NCBI GenBank assembly: GCA_947475495.1
Contig: CANJNX010000036.1
Coordinates: 1 to 7,251 of the forward strand
Length of the DNA: 7,251 bases
Source of the DNA: Comamonadaceae bacterium
Lineage (GTDB): Bacteria; Pseudomonadota; Gammaproteobacteria; Burkholderiales; Burkholderiaceae_C
Reading direction: 5' to 3'
The notes under the pieces were generated by a model. That model saw only the letters and a list, made by a program, of their open reading frames with translations, had not been told where the DNA came from and made no database searches. This document shows positions 1 through 6,124 of the stretch, one piece after another (position 1 is the first letter of the stretch; each line of letters opens with the position of its first letter). The translations under genes were made by a program, and so were the position numbers.

Positions 1-327
1 CGCAGCAGTGCGCCTGCGTCCGACGCACCCGCTACAAGCCAGCCCTTGGGCTTTATGGGTGCCGCTGCCTTTCAGTGGGTGAACCCCAAAGCTTGGGTGA
101 TGGCCATAACCGCTGCGACCACTTATTTACCGTCCCCAGCACAACCACTGCATATTGCGTACTTGGCTTTGGTTTTTATGGTGGTGAACTTGCCGTGTGT
201 TGCTATCTGGGCCAGCTTTGGCAGCGGCTTGCGCCAGGTTTTACAAAGCCCCAAGAAATTACGTAACTTTAATGGCTTGATGGCCGCGGGCTTGGTTGCA
301 TCGCTTTACCCGATGCTGAAAAACTAA
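1..327 (+). CDS. LysE/RhtB-family amino-acid exporter, C-terminal part (5' end outside window)
   Basis: The reading frame is open from base 1 to the TAA at 325-327, giving 108 residues of a protein whose start lies upstream of the window. The family exports amino acids or related metabolites across the inner membrane. The visible part holds the conserved family segment FQWVNPKAWVMA (about residues 23-34), where the NPK-W core is characteristic of LysE/RhtB translocators. Three hydrophobic segments follow the usual C-terminal layout: about residues 17-42, 51-74 and 90-105, ending in a short LKN tail. Full-length members are usually about 200-210 residues, so roughly half is missing. The polar stretch before the NPK segment, rich in A, S, P, T and D, fits the cytoplasmic loop in the middle of the family. 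The substrate cannot be told from this fragment. The internal ATG at 46 lies inside the domain and is not the true start. Confidence 0.85.
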   Translation, partial: RSSAPASDAPATSQPLGFMGAAAFQWVNPKAWVMAITAATTYLPSPAQPLHIAYLALVFMVVNLPCVAIWASFGSGLRQVLQSPKKLRNFNGLMAAGLVASLYPMLKN

Positions 328-375
328 AAAGCTGCCGAACTGTCGCACTAAGGACATTGCGCACCTGCGTCTTGG

Positions 376-383
376 GCTTAAAT
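376..383 (+). promoter_or_regulatory. Possible -10 element before the histidine phosphatase gene
   Basis: The 63-base gap after the exporter gene is the longest in the window. Near its end is GCTTAAAT; TTAAAT (378-383) matches the -10 consensus at 4 of 6 bases and ends 7 bases before the ATG. A TTGCGC at 357-362 is a poor -35 candidate with a 15-base spacer, shorter than ideal. No Shine-Dalgarno sequence is obvious before the ATG. This is weak evidence, included because its spacing resembles the other -10-like elements in the window. I see no terminator hairpin in the rest of the gap. Confidence 0.2.
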
Positions 384-390
384 CAAAGCC

Positions 391-1059
391 ATGGGAAATC
401 TCTATTTGGTTCGACACGGACAAGCCTCTTTTGGTGCGGTTGATTACGACAACTTAAGCGACTTGGGGGTTCAGCAAAGCGTGCGCTTAGGCGAGTACTT
501 TGCCCAAAAAGGCATTCCATTTGACGCGGTCCTCACCGGCAGTTTGCGCAGACATACCCAAACCTGGAAGGGGATCGCCCAAGGCGCCGGCCTGGATCAC
601 ACCCCTTTGGTATGGCCCGGGCTCAACGAATACGACAGCGAGGCAGTGATCCAAGCCATCCACCCACAACCCCTGCAAAAACCAGACACCCCCGAGGTGT
701 ACCGCCACCACTTTCGCCTCTTGCGTGATGGCCTGCGGCAATGGATGAACGGTGTCGTGAGCCCCAAAGGCATGCCAAGCTACACAGAGTTCGTTCAAGG
801 CATCAGCTCTGCGCTGGACCACGTGCGGCACAACTGTTCCGGCAATGTGTTGATGGTGAGCAGTGGGGGGCCTATTTCCACCGCCGTGGGTCATTTGTTA
901 GGCACGTCGCCTGAGACCACGATCGAGCTCAATCTGCGCATTCGCAACAGTTCCTTAACGGAGTTTGATTTCAACCCCAAGCGGCACGCGCTTGTGACCT
1001 ACAACACCTTGCCGCATTTGGACGATCCGAAGTACGCCTCGTGGATCACTTATGCATAA
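391..1059 (+). CDS. Histidine phosphatase family protein (phosphoglycerate mutase-like), variant active site
   Basis: A 222-residue protein of the histidine phosphatase superfamily, branch 1, whose members remove phosphate from small molecules or proteins through a phospho-histidine. The N-terminus carries the signature LYLVRHGQ, with Arg8, His9 (expected nucleophile) and Gly10. SLRRHTQT (51-58) supplies the second conserved arginine, and LNEYD (78-82) the likely acidic residue (Glu80). The position where the family normally has its second catalytic histidine (an SHGG-like motif) reads VSSGGPIS (156-163), so Ser158 replaces His. I recall similar SGG variants among proteobacterial relatives, so this may be a known subfamily and not a decayed gene; the reading frame is intact. 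There is no signal peptide, so it is probably cytoplasmic. The ATG at 391 starts directly on the conserved core. It lies 63 bases after the exporter gene and converges with the creatininase-family gene. The substrate is unknown. Confidence 0.88.
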   Translation: MGNLYLVRHGQASFGAVDYDNLSDLGVQQSVRLGEYFAQKGIPFDAVLTGSLRRHTQTWKGIAQGAGLDHTPLVWPGLNEYDSEAVIQAIHPQPLQKPDTPEVYRHHFRLLRDGLRQWMNGVVSPKGMPSYTEFVQGISSALDHVRHNCSGNVLMVSSGGPISTAVGHLLGTSPETTIELNLRIRNSSLTEFDFNPKRHALVTYNTLPHLDDPKYASWITYA

Positions 1060-1068
1060 ACCAAAACG

Positions 1069-1911
1069 CTAAACCACTAACGTGTTGCGGGGCAATTGGT
1101 GAATTTGCGCCAAGAGCAGGGCCAACGCACGGCCTGCGGCATCAAGCACTTTTGCACCCTTCTCTGGCGTTGCAGCTGCAGCATTGCCGACCGCACCTGC
1201 AGCGTTGTAGTCCTGCATTTGCCACGCCAACTTTGCAGATTTGCCATTGCCCACAATAGAAAACTGCTGGGCGCGGGTTTCTGATGCTGAAGCGAAATTT
1301 TTGGCATGCTGCATTTCCACATGCAGTGGGCTTAATGCGAGCATCATGGAAGTTTCTATGTCACCTGCATGGATGCCAAAACGATGTTCGTGCGCACTAA
1401 ACAAGGTGCTGACATCTTCGCCCTGGGGACCCACCAAAGGAAGACCATACCAGTTCACACTGAAGACCATCAAACCCAAACGCGAACGCAAATCTCTGGC
1501 AACGATATCCATAAAGTTGGCTTGCCCGCCATGGGCGTTGAAGAGCACCAGTTTTTTGATGCCAGTGGCAGCCACACTGTCGCCCACATCGGTCCACAAG
1601 CGCAAGACTGTTTCCGCTTTGAGGGTCAAGGTGCCAGGAAAACGGTCGTGTTCCGGGCTAAAGCCCACGGCCTGGGTTGGCAAAAATAAAGCGGGTACGT
1701 CGGCGCTCAAATAGGGCAATGCGGCGGCGATGACGCCGTCCACAATGGCGCTGTCCACTTTAAGGGGCAAATGCGGCCCATGCTGCTCAGTGGCCGCCAC
1801 GGGAAAAACGGCAATGGTTTCTTGGATAGCGCCATTGGCTTGAAGCGCTTGGAAATAGGCGGTGCTGCAATCAGCCCAAAAACGGGGAGTCGGTGTTGCG
1901 GTGGTCGGCAT
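1069..1911 (-). CDS. Creatininase family protein (metal-dependent amidohydrolase-like)
   Basis: A 280-residue protein of the creatininase superfamily, which includes creatinine amidohydrolase, the formamide hydrolase ArfB and the mycofactocin peptidase MftE. These are metal-dependent enzymes that open C-N bonds. The metal-binding signature TEQHGPHLPLKVD is present, with Glu42, His44 and Asp53 as expected ligands. GFSPEHDRFPGTLTL (83-97) matches the family's conserved mid-region, NAHGGQ (125-130) gives His127, and HAGDIETSMML contributes Glu186. All expected ligands appear intact. There is no signal peptide. I chose the ATG at 1911, which has GAAAG a few bases upstream. A TTG at 1923 would add four residues and overlap the upstream gene's stop (TTGA), but has no ribosome-binding site. 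The gene lies 8 bases after the radical SAM gene on the same strand, so the two are probably co-transcribed. Family membership is secure; the substrate is not. Confidence 0.88.
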   Translation of the reverse strand: MPTTATPTPRFWADCSTAYFQALQANGAIQETIAVFPVAATEQHGPHLPLKVDSAIVDGVIAAALPYLSADVPALFLPTQAVGFSPEHDRFPGTLTLKAETVLRLWTDVGDSVAATGIKKLVLFNAHGGQANFMDIVARDLRSRLGLMVFSVNWYGLPLVGPQGEDVSTLFSAHEHRFGIHAGDIETSMMLALSPLHVEMQHAKNFASASETRAQQFSIVGNGKSAKLAWQMQDYNAAGAVGNAAAATPEKGAKVLDAAGRALALLLAQIHQLPRNTLVV

Positions 1912-1919
1912 GGTGGCTT

Positions 1920-3500
1920 TCAAGAAAGGTGTTCGATGGCGTGGCGTTGCTGGCGCTTGGCATGTACCGCCCCGATTTTGCCTAAAGCCACATCAGGTCG
2001 GTGCAAAAAGCCTTTTAAACAGTTTGGCATCGCACGGGCGCCGCTGGCCTGGTAGTCGGCTAACAAGGCGTCACGTACCACGGCAGCAGCGAGGCCGCGC
2101 TCCTGCACCAAAAAATCAAACAGGCTGTCGACCAAAATTTCAGGTGTCAATCCACTGGTGGCGCCGCGCTGCAACCAAAGATAACGGGCGAAACCAGAAA
2201 ATGCTGCAAAGGCAGAGGGCGCCTGCAACAAGAGTTGCAAGCCTCGCCCAAAGCGCCCTGAATTGGCGACCAGGTCCCAGTAGCGCGCAAGACGGGTGAA
2301 CGCCTGCACCTCTGCGGTATCCACTGCATCGGTCTGCAACACTGCGTAGGGCGGCGCGCTATGGAAAACCATGTGGGGCCGCGCCTTGATCGCCAAAGGC
2401 GTTCCGCGCAGGCGTTTTAAAACGCCCAATTGGATTTCGTGCGGTCCCCAAGACCACAAGGTGTCAAAGCCTGTGGCAAAACTGTCCCAGCTTTCACCCG
2501 GCAAACCAAAAATCAAATCAGCATGGACATGGGCATGGGTTTTTTGGGTCAGCCACTGCATATTGGCTTGCGTTTTAGCGCTATCTTGGCGGCGCGATAT
2601 CGCCAGTTGCACCTCGGGGTTCAGGCTTTGAATGCCCACTTCAAACTGCAAAACTCCTGCAGGAAACTGCGCAATGCATGCCTGTAAGCGCTCAGGCAAC
2701 TGGTCTGGCACCAATTCGAAATGCACAAACAAAGGTTCTAAAGGTTTGTGTGCCAAGCGCTCCAAGAAGAATTCCAAAATGCGTACGGAGGCATCAATTT
2801 TGAGATTGAAGGTTCGGTCTACAAATTTAAAAGTGCGCGCCCCGCGAAGGTAGAGGGCATCGAGCTCGGCCATGAATGCGTCCAAGTCAAATGCCCACGC
2901 GGTTTTGTCTAAGGCACTGAGACAAAACTCACACTTGAAGGGACAGCCGCGCGATGCCTCCACATACAAAACACGTTGCGCCAAGTCGGTGTCGCTGTAA
3001 TGGACATACGGGAATGCGATGTCGTCCAAGGGCGGCTGCACACCGGCAATAACCTTCATCAAAGGTTGGGGGCCATGAACCAAAGAACGGCACAGTTGTG
3101 GGAAGCTGACATCACCCCACCCCGTGATCACATGGTCTGCCCAAGCCACCAAAGGCTGGTCTTCCAGCTCATGGCTCACCTCTGGGCCACCCAAGACAAT
3201 TTTCACGTCAGGCCGTTGCTCTTTCAGCAGGGCGATCACCTGGCCTGTTTGCTGAACGTTCCAGATGTACACCCCAAATCCAATAATCTGAACGCCAGCA
3301 GATGGGGCGGAGTTGCATTGGGCCAACAGGGCATCTGCAATATCTTGAGGGGCGCGGTGGATGGTAAATTCTTGCAACACAGTGTGCTGGTACAAATCAT
3401 CCCCGCCATAGCGCTGCATATTGGCCAATAGATAGCGCAGCCCCAAGGAGGCATGAATGAATTTGGCATTGAGCGTGGCCAGAATAATCCGAGGGTGCAT
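1920..3500 (-). CDS. Radical SAM protein with B12-binding-like N-terminus and DUF4080-like C-terminus
   Basis: A 526-residue radical SAM enzyme. The cluster-binding motif is RGCPFKCEFC, with Cys186, Cys190 and Cys193 in the CxxxCxxC pattern that binds a 4Fe-4S cluster and S-adenosylmethionine. Before it lies a Rossmann-like segment of the B12-binding class, with GFGVYIWN (74-81) and VLGGPEVS (102-109), but I do not see the DxHxxG motif of classic cobalamin binding. After it come typical barrel elements: VDRTFNL (about 227-233), EVGIQSL (287-293) and DLIFGLPGE (328-336). The C-terminal part, including RYWDLVANSGRF, resembles DUF4080. The ATG at 3500 is chosen because the protein then begins MHPRIILATLNAKFIHASLGLRYL-like, the usual family start. 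An ATG at 3551 would add 17 cysteine-rich residues and overlap the divergent DUF167 gene. It is first in a probable two-gene operon with the creatininase-family gene. The substrate is unknown. Confidence 0.88.
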   Translation of the reverse strand: MHPRIILATLNAKFIHASLGLRYLLANMQRYGGDDLYQHTVLQEFTIHRAPQDIADALLAQCNSAPSAGVQIIGFGVYIWNVQQTGQVIALLKEQRPDVKIVLGGPEVSHELEDQPLVAWADHVITGWGDVSFPQLCRSLVHGPQPLMKVIAGVQPPLDDIAFPYVHYSDTDLAQRVLYVEASRGCPFKCEFCLSALDKTAWAFDLDAFMAELDALYLRGARTFKFVDRTFNLKIDASVRILEFFLERLAHKPLEPLFVHFELVPDQLPERLQACIAQFPAGVLQFEVGIQSLNPEVQLAISRRQDSAKTQANMQWLTQKTHAHVHADLIFGLPGESWDSFATGFDTLWSWGPHEIQLGVLKRLRGTPLAIKARPHMVFHSAPPYAVLQTDAVDTAEVQAFTRLARYWDLVANSGRFGRGLQLLLQAPSAFAAFSGFARYLWLQRGATSGLTPEILVDSLFDFLVQERGLAAAVVRDALLADYQASGARAMPNCLKGFLHRPDVALGKIGAVHAKRQQRHAIEHLS

Positions 3501-3505
3501 GGCCG

Positions 3506-3512
3506 TATTATC
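3506..3512. promoter_or_regulatory. Shared overlapping -10 elements of the divergent radical SAM and DUF167 genes
   Basis: The 17-base gap between the two divergent start codons contains TATTATC. Read on the plus strand, TATTAT (3506-3511) matches the -10 consensus at 5 of 6 bases and ends 6 bases before the DUF167 ATG at 3518. Read on the minus strand, GATAAT (3512 to 3507) also matches at 5 of 6 and ends 6 bases before the radical SAM ATG at 3500. In both directions the start codon falls where transcription is expected to begin. Neither side shows a clear -35 box at 16-18 bases, and neither start has a Shine-Dalgarno sequence. That these are working promoters is an inference from position and sequence only. 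Confidence 0.42.
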
Positions 3513-3517
3513 AAAGC

Positions 3518-3826
3518 ATGCGCAACAGCACTGGAAATTCTTTCTTCGCATGGGACGGCGACACCTTGGTGGTCAACATCCTGGGCAAACCGGCGTCTGG
3601 CAAAGACGCCATTGGCAAACCCAAAGGAAACCAGCTCAAAGTGAGCGTCACGGCGGCGCCTCAAAACGGCAAAGCCACAGACCACATGGTGCGCTTTCTT
3701 GCGCCTTTGTTTGGTGTTGCGGTTCGTGATATCACTGTCGTATTTGGCCAAGAGAATGTGAACAAGCAATTGCGCATTCAAGCCCCCAAAAAACTCCCCG
3801 CTGTCTTTACAGACCCCCAGCCATGA
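3518..3826 (+). CDS. DUF167 / UPF0235 (YggU) family protein
   Basis: A 102-residue protein of the DUF167 (YggU/UPF0235) family, small conserved proteins of unknown biochemical role. Diagnostic segments are the first strand DGDTLVVNILGKPASGKDAIG (13-33), the conserved VTAAPQNGKATDHMVRFLA (about 44-62) with the family hallmark GKA, LFGV (64-67) and VFGQENVNKQLRI (75-87), which corresponds to the usual serine/glycine-rich loop and final strand. Length is typical (about 95-105). It is probably soluble and cytoplasmic. The ATG at 3518 is the first possible ATG after an in-frame stop at 3485-3487. It has no visible Shine-Dalgarno sequence but sits 6 bases after a -10-like TATTAT. It diverges from the radical SAM gene and is followed after 35 bases by the DsbD-like gene. 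Family assignment is firm; function is not known. Confidence 0.85.
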   Translation: MRNSTGNSFFAWDGDTLVVNILGKPASGKDAIGKPKGNQLKVSVTAAPQNGKATDHMVRFLAPLFGVAVRDITVVFGQENVNKQLRIQAPKKLPAVFTDPQP

Positions 3827-3832
3827 ACCCAC

Positions 3833-3841
3833 TGCCACAAT
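3833..3841 (+). promoter_or_regulatory. Candidate extended -10 promoter of the DsbD-like gene
   Basis: TGCCACAAT sits in the 35-base gap before the DsbD-like gene. It fits an extended -10 (TGn followed by a hexamer), with CACAAT matching TATAAT at 4 of 6 bases. The predicted transcription start is near 3848, giving a leader of about 14 bases without a Shine-Dalgarno sequence. A TTTACA at 3806-3811 resembles a -35 box but its 24-base spacing is too long. A nearly identical TGCGACAAT precedes hemE, which supports the call. Read-through from the DUF167 gene is equally possible. Confidence 0.35.
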
Positions 3842-3861
3842 AGACCTTTTCAAAGCCCGTC

Positions 3862-6090
3862 ATGCAAGTGCTCTCCTTTTTTCATCGCGTGAACTTCATT
3901 GCCATCGTGGCAGGGTTGGCCCTTGTGTTTTCGCAGGCAGCCACTGCCACACAAAGCAAGCTTCTTTTGCAAAGTACCGCCCAGCCCAGCGCGGTGGTTC
4001 AAACCGAACAAGTTCGCGCTGAGTTGATTGCCTATGCCCCCCAAGGCATCGGCATCAACCAATCTTTGACTTTAGGCTTGCTATTGCAACACCAGCCCGA
4101 TTGGCACACCTACTGGAAAAACCCCGGAGACTCGGGATTGGCCACTGAATTGACATGGACCCTGCCCAAGGGGATGGTTGCCGGCGTGGCACAGTGGCCT
4201 ACGCCCACGCGGATTCGTATAGGTCGCTTAGCGAATTTTGGCTTTGAAAATATGGTGCTCCTGCCTGTCCCAGTGGATGTGACATCGGGGTTTGCAGCTG
4301 CTGCGCAGGCTGGAGATGTCACCATTCGCCTCAAAGCCTCTTGGTTGGTCTGCCGACAAGAGTGCATTCCCCAGGAAGGCGAATTTGCGCTCACGCTTGC
4401 GACTCACAAACCCACCACCACACACGCGGCACTGTTTGTTACCGCAATAAAGAACCGTGCGACTCCCTTGAAAGGCAAAGCACTTGCGCGTCTAGAGGGA
4501 AATGCCGTAGTTCTTCAAATCGATGGACTTCCGTCGGGGTGGAATGGAAAAGCCTTGAATGCCTACCCCGAAGAGGCTGGGGTATTTGAAAATGTGGCAA
4601 CGCCAAGCAGCGCCGATGCAGTCGCACCCCGCCTAGCAGCGGGCTCGCAAACCTGGACCCATGGAACGTGGTCTGCGCTTTTGCCTTTGTCGCCTCAGCG
4701 TTCCGAGGCGCCAACGCATTTGGGTTTTGTCTTGAATGCGGGCGCGCAAAGCATCCGCACCCACATCCAAGTCAGCGGCCCATGGCCCGCAGCTGTAACT
4801 CCCGCTTCGGTGAGCCCGGCTTTGCAAGCCGCACTGACAGCCAACGCAGAAAAGGCAAACCCTGTCCAATCGTCCGATGGCATGACGTGGTTGTGGGCGC
4901 TAGGCGCTGCCTTCGTGGGTGGCTTGATTCTTAATTTAATGCCCTGCGTTTTTCCCATCTTGGCGATCAAGGTTTTAGGTTTTTCACGGCAACAGCCATC
5001 CGGATCGCCCTATGGACTACCGATGGCCTACAGCACAGGCGTGGTGCTTTCAATGGCTGCCCTGGGCGGCCTGATGTTGGCGCTGCGGGCCGGTGGCGAG
5101 CAACTGGGCTGGGGCTTTCAACTGCAGTCTCCTGCCTTCGTTGCGGGATTGGCGGTGCTTTTTACATTGATTGCATTGAATCTTTTGGGACTCTTCAACG
5201 TAGGCAACTTGTTGCCGAGTTCAGCTGCAAGCCTGCAACTTCGCCATCCTGCTGCCGATGCTTTTTTATCAGGCGTCTTGGCCGTGGTGGTGGCTTCACC
5301 GTGTACCGCGCCTTTCATGGGTGCGTCTTTGGGCTTGGCGCTGACATTGCCTGCTTGGCAAGCCATGGGGATTTTCATTGCTTTGGGACTGGGTTTGGCC
5401 TTGCCCTTTGCTTTGTTAAGCAGCAACCCCCGCCTTGTAGATCGGTTGCCCACACCCGGCCCATGGATGGACCAGCTGCGCCACTTCATGGCCTTTCCGA
5501 TGGCAGCTACGGTGCTCTGGTTGGTGTGGGTGGTGGGACACCTCAACGGCGTTGATGCCAGCGCATCTTTGGTTGCCCTTTTGCTGTGTTTAAGTTTGCT
5601 GTGTTGGGCGCTTGGCTTGAGCGGAAAAAGCCGCTGGGTCTTTGCGGGCATTGCGGTGTTTGTTGGTGCGCTGGCGCTTCGCACTATCGGGCCGGTGGTC
5701 TTGCAACCCTCCGAATCCAAGCTTGACTCTTTTGCAACATCGCCAACCGCCTCTCCTTGGAAGCCCTGGAGTTCCAAGGCAGTAGAGGACGCCCTAGCCT
5801 CTGGCCAGCCTGTGTTCGTAGACTTCACCGCCGCTTGGTGCATTACCTGCCAATTCAATAAACAAACCACCCTCTCCAACGCCACCGTGCTGTCGGCTTT
5901 TTCTGCCAAGGGCGTGGTCTTGCTGCGCGCGGATTGGACCCGTCGCGATGCGGCTATCACGCAGGCCTTGATGGCCTTGGGGCGAAGCGGTGTCCCTGTT
6001 TATGCGCTGTATGCGCCCAATCAACCCGTCAAAGTGTTGTCGGAAATACTCAGCAAAGAAGATCTTCTGGCGGCAGTTTCCCCTTTGTAA
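3862..6090 (+). CDS. DsbD/ScsB-type protein-disulfide reductase (thiol:disulfide interchange membrane protein)
   Basis: A 742-residue inner-membrane protein that passes electrons from cytoplasmic thioredoxin to periplasmic thiol proteins. It begins with a signal peptide (hydrophobic core about 11-24, likely cut after the ATA near residue 30). The large periplasmic N-terminal part (about 45-330) contains the DsbD-N-like stretch TYWKNPGDSGLATELTW and the cysteine pair of WLVCRQECIP (Cys164, Cys168). A membrane domain with about eight helices spans roughly 342-612 and carries the two central cysteines in NLMPCVFP (Cys362) and VASPCTAPFMG (Cys481). The C-terminal thioredoxin-like domain has the CxxC site AAWCITCQFNKQ (Cys660, Cys663). 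All three redox pairs are therefore present. E. coli DsbD is about 565 residues; the longer periplasmic region and the CxxxC pair suggest the ScsB-like branch. Likely roles are disulfide isomerase reduction, cytochrome c maturation or copper/oxidant tolerance; the partner is unknown. It lies 34 bases before hemE. Confidence 0.9.
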   Translation: MQVLSFFHRVNFIAIVAGLALVFSQAATATQSKLLLQSTAQPSAVVQTEQVRAELIAYAPQGIGINQSLTLGLLLQHQPDWHTYWKNPGDSGLATELTWTLPKGMVAGVAQWPTPTRIRIGRLANFGFENMVLLPVPVDVTSGFAAAAQAGDVTIRLKASWLVCRQECIPQEGEFALTLATHKPTTTHAALFVTAIKNRATPLKGKALARLEGNAVVLQIDGLPSGWNGKALNAYPEEAGVFENVATPSSADAVAPRLAAGSQTWTHGTWSALLPLSPQRSEAPTHLGFVLNAGAQSIRTHIQVSGPWPAAVTPASVSPALQAALTANAEKANPVQSSDGMTWLWALGAAFVGGLILNLMPCVFPILAIKVLGFSRQQPSGSPYGLPMAYSTGVVLSMAALGGLMLALRAGGEQLGWGFQLQSPAFVAGLAVLFTLIALNLLGLFNVGNLLPSSAASLQLRHPAADAFLSGVLAVVVASPCTAPFMGASLGLALTLPAWQAMGIFIALGLGLALPFALLSSNPRLVDRLPTPGPWMDQLRHFMAFPMAATVLWLVWVVGHLNGVDASASLVALLLCLSLLCWALGLSGKSRWVFAGIAVFVGALALRTIGPVVLQPSESKLDSFATSPTASPWKPWSSKAVEDALASGQPVFVDFTAAWCITCQFNKQTTLSNATVLSAFSAKGVVLLRADWTRRDAAITQALMALGRSGVPVYALYAPNQPVKVLSEILSKEDLLAAVSPL

Positions 6091-6109
6091 GTAGCCAAGG
6101 CTTGCATGC

Positions 6110-6118
6110 TGCGACAAT
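6110..6118 (+). promoter_or_regulatory. Candidate extended -10 promoter placing the hemE transcript start at its ATG
   Basis: TGCGACAAT lies in the 34-base gap before hemE. It reads as an extended -10, TGn followed by GACAAT, which matches TATAAT at 4 of 6 bases. Exactly 6 bases separate it from the ATG at 6125, so the expected first transcribed base is the A of the start codon. No -35 box is visible at 16-18 bases and no Shine-Dalgarno sequence precedes the ATG. The same core occurs before the DsbD-like gene. No terminator hairpin is visible between the two genes, so read-through is also possible. Confidence 0.42.
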
Positions 6119-6124
6119 CTTGAC

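Noticed and set aside
328..390. Possible terminator after the exporter gene
   Set aside because: No stem followed by a T-run is visible in this gap.
1241..1714. Open frame of 157 codons on the plus strand opposite the creatininase-family gene
   Set aside because: Shadow frame; the minus-strand product carries all expected metal ligands and this one has no recognisable domain.
1909..1923. TTG start at 1923 for the creatininase-family gene, overlapping the upstream stop
   Set aside because: It gives only four extra residues and has no ribosome-binding site, while the ATG at 1911 has GAAAG at a workable distance. Translational coupling through TTGA cannot be excluded.
3498..3551. Longer radical SAM protein starting at the ATG at 3551
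   Set aside because: The extra 17 residues contain an odd run of cysteines, overlap the DUF167 coding start, and precede the point where the family normally begins.
5118..5960. Open frame of 280 codons on the minus strand inside the DsbD-like gene
   Set aside because: It is the shadow of a real gene with clear motifs on the plus strand; its translation is rich in A, K, T, S and P and shows no recognisable domain.
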